From NCBI GenBank assembly GCA_945957605.1, contig CAMFLR010000027.1, positions 30,334 through 94,333 of the forward strand: a DNA stretch of 64,000 nt, read 5' to 3'. This stretch comes from an uncultured Isosphaeraceae bacterium. Lineage in GTDB: Bacteria > Planctomycetota > Planctomycetia > Isosphaerales > Isosphaeraceae. Positions 63,917 through 64,000 of the stretch are shown in pieces. The translations under genes were made by a program, and so were the position numbers. A model generated the notes under the pieces. The model was not told the DNA's origin and ran no database searches. It saw nothing but the letters and a program-made list of their open reading frames with translations. Every line of letters starts with the position of its first letter. The first letter of the stretch is position 1.

Positions 63917-64000
63917 TTGGAATCCCCCTATGGCAGTTGACGTAACAGCCCGTTGAAATATCCCCCTTTCCGCGAAATGACGTTATTCTCTGATGTCTCC

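Noticed and set aside
63638..63940. Plus-strand open frame (100 aa) opposite the zinc-ribbon gene
   Set aside because: The minus strand encodes two clean CxxC pairs behind a good ribosome site, so the plus frame is a shadow.
1..64000. CRISPR array, rRNA genes, insertion sequences, integrase or attachment sites
   Set aside because: No regularly spaced repeats, no rRNA-like stretch, no transposase or recombinase motifs and no flanking direct repeats were recognised. The only tandem repeat is the 72-bp duplication near 50.9 kb.

Overview
The window looks like most of the genome of a tailed phage with a contractile tail (myovirus type), either a prophage or a phage-plasmid, with a block of bacterial-type cargo genes set into it. 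It carries an HK97-type head module (small and large terminase, portal, protease, major capsid), a sheath and tube, and a complete baseplate. No integrase, rRNA, CRISPR array or standard full-length tRNA was seen. A two-part spanin (inner-membrane protein plus a tiny outer-membrane lipoprotein) points to a host with an outer membrane. The relaxase, the alpha-carbonic anhydrase and several phage hypotheticals recall sequences from Planctomycetota. That host guess rests on memory and is only an inference.

Layout. (1) 1-4911, minus: start of a very large methyltransferase-helicase of the antirestriction (DarB/LtrC-like) type, running off the left edge. (2) 5049-7590, plus: a tightly coupled chain of small unknown genes. 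(3) 7535-10082: small genes, the lysis cassette (holin candidate, i-spanin, nested o-spanin) and the last virion genes. (4) 10090-39588, minus: the late operon. Read in its transcription direction it gives terminase, portal, protease, capsid, connectors, sheath, tube, chaperones, tape measure, baseplate hub, spike, wedge, J protein, several beta-rich fibre or spike proteins, a SleB-type endolysin and fibres. Two intrinsic terminators interrupt it. (5) 40369-40962: an AT-rich repeat region that may be a replication origin. (6) 40963-53153: a nucleotide cyclase, a primase-polymerase/helicase, a Sak4-like recombinase, a DUF669 protein, a Cas4-like nuclease, a RadD-like helicase, a VRR-NUC nuclease and small regulators. 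(7) 53154-60931: a strongly structured noncoding stretch followed by cargo: a DUF1345 membrane protein, a serine hydrolase, a MobF relaxase-helicase, an alpha-carbonic anhydrase, a cupin and a membrane protein. (8) 60990-63916: small phage-like genes, a TrmL-like RNA methyltransferase, and a divergent control region with a Cro/CI-like regulator.

The replication block lacks a DNA polymerase, so replication would rely on the primase-polymerase plus host enzymes, with recombination by Sak4, DUF669 and nucleases. The sequence TTGTTGACT occurs in the control regions at 44.1 and 62.8 kb and also ahead of the relaxase. This hints that conjugative transfer is wired into the same control circuit. The most unusual items are the lone cyclase with altered catalytic residues, the relaxase in a complete phage, the paired T-arm-like hairpins after the Sak4 gene, and the nested-stem element near 53.3 kb.

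Several short genes were found by reading the sequence directly: 5049-5183, 8776-8874, 30334-30480, 39457-39588, 43890-44048 and 51066-51197. Many start sites were moved downstream to fit ribosome binding sites or stop-start overlaps.
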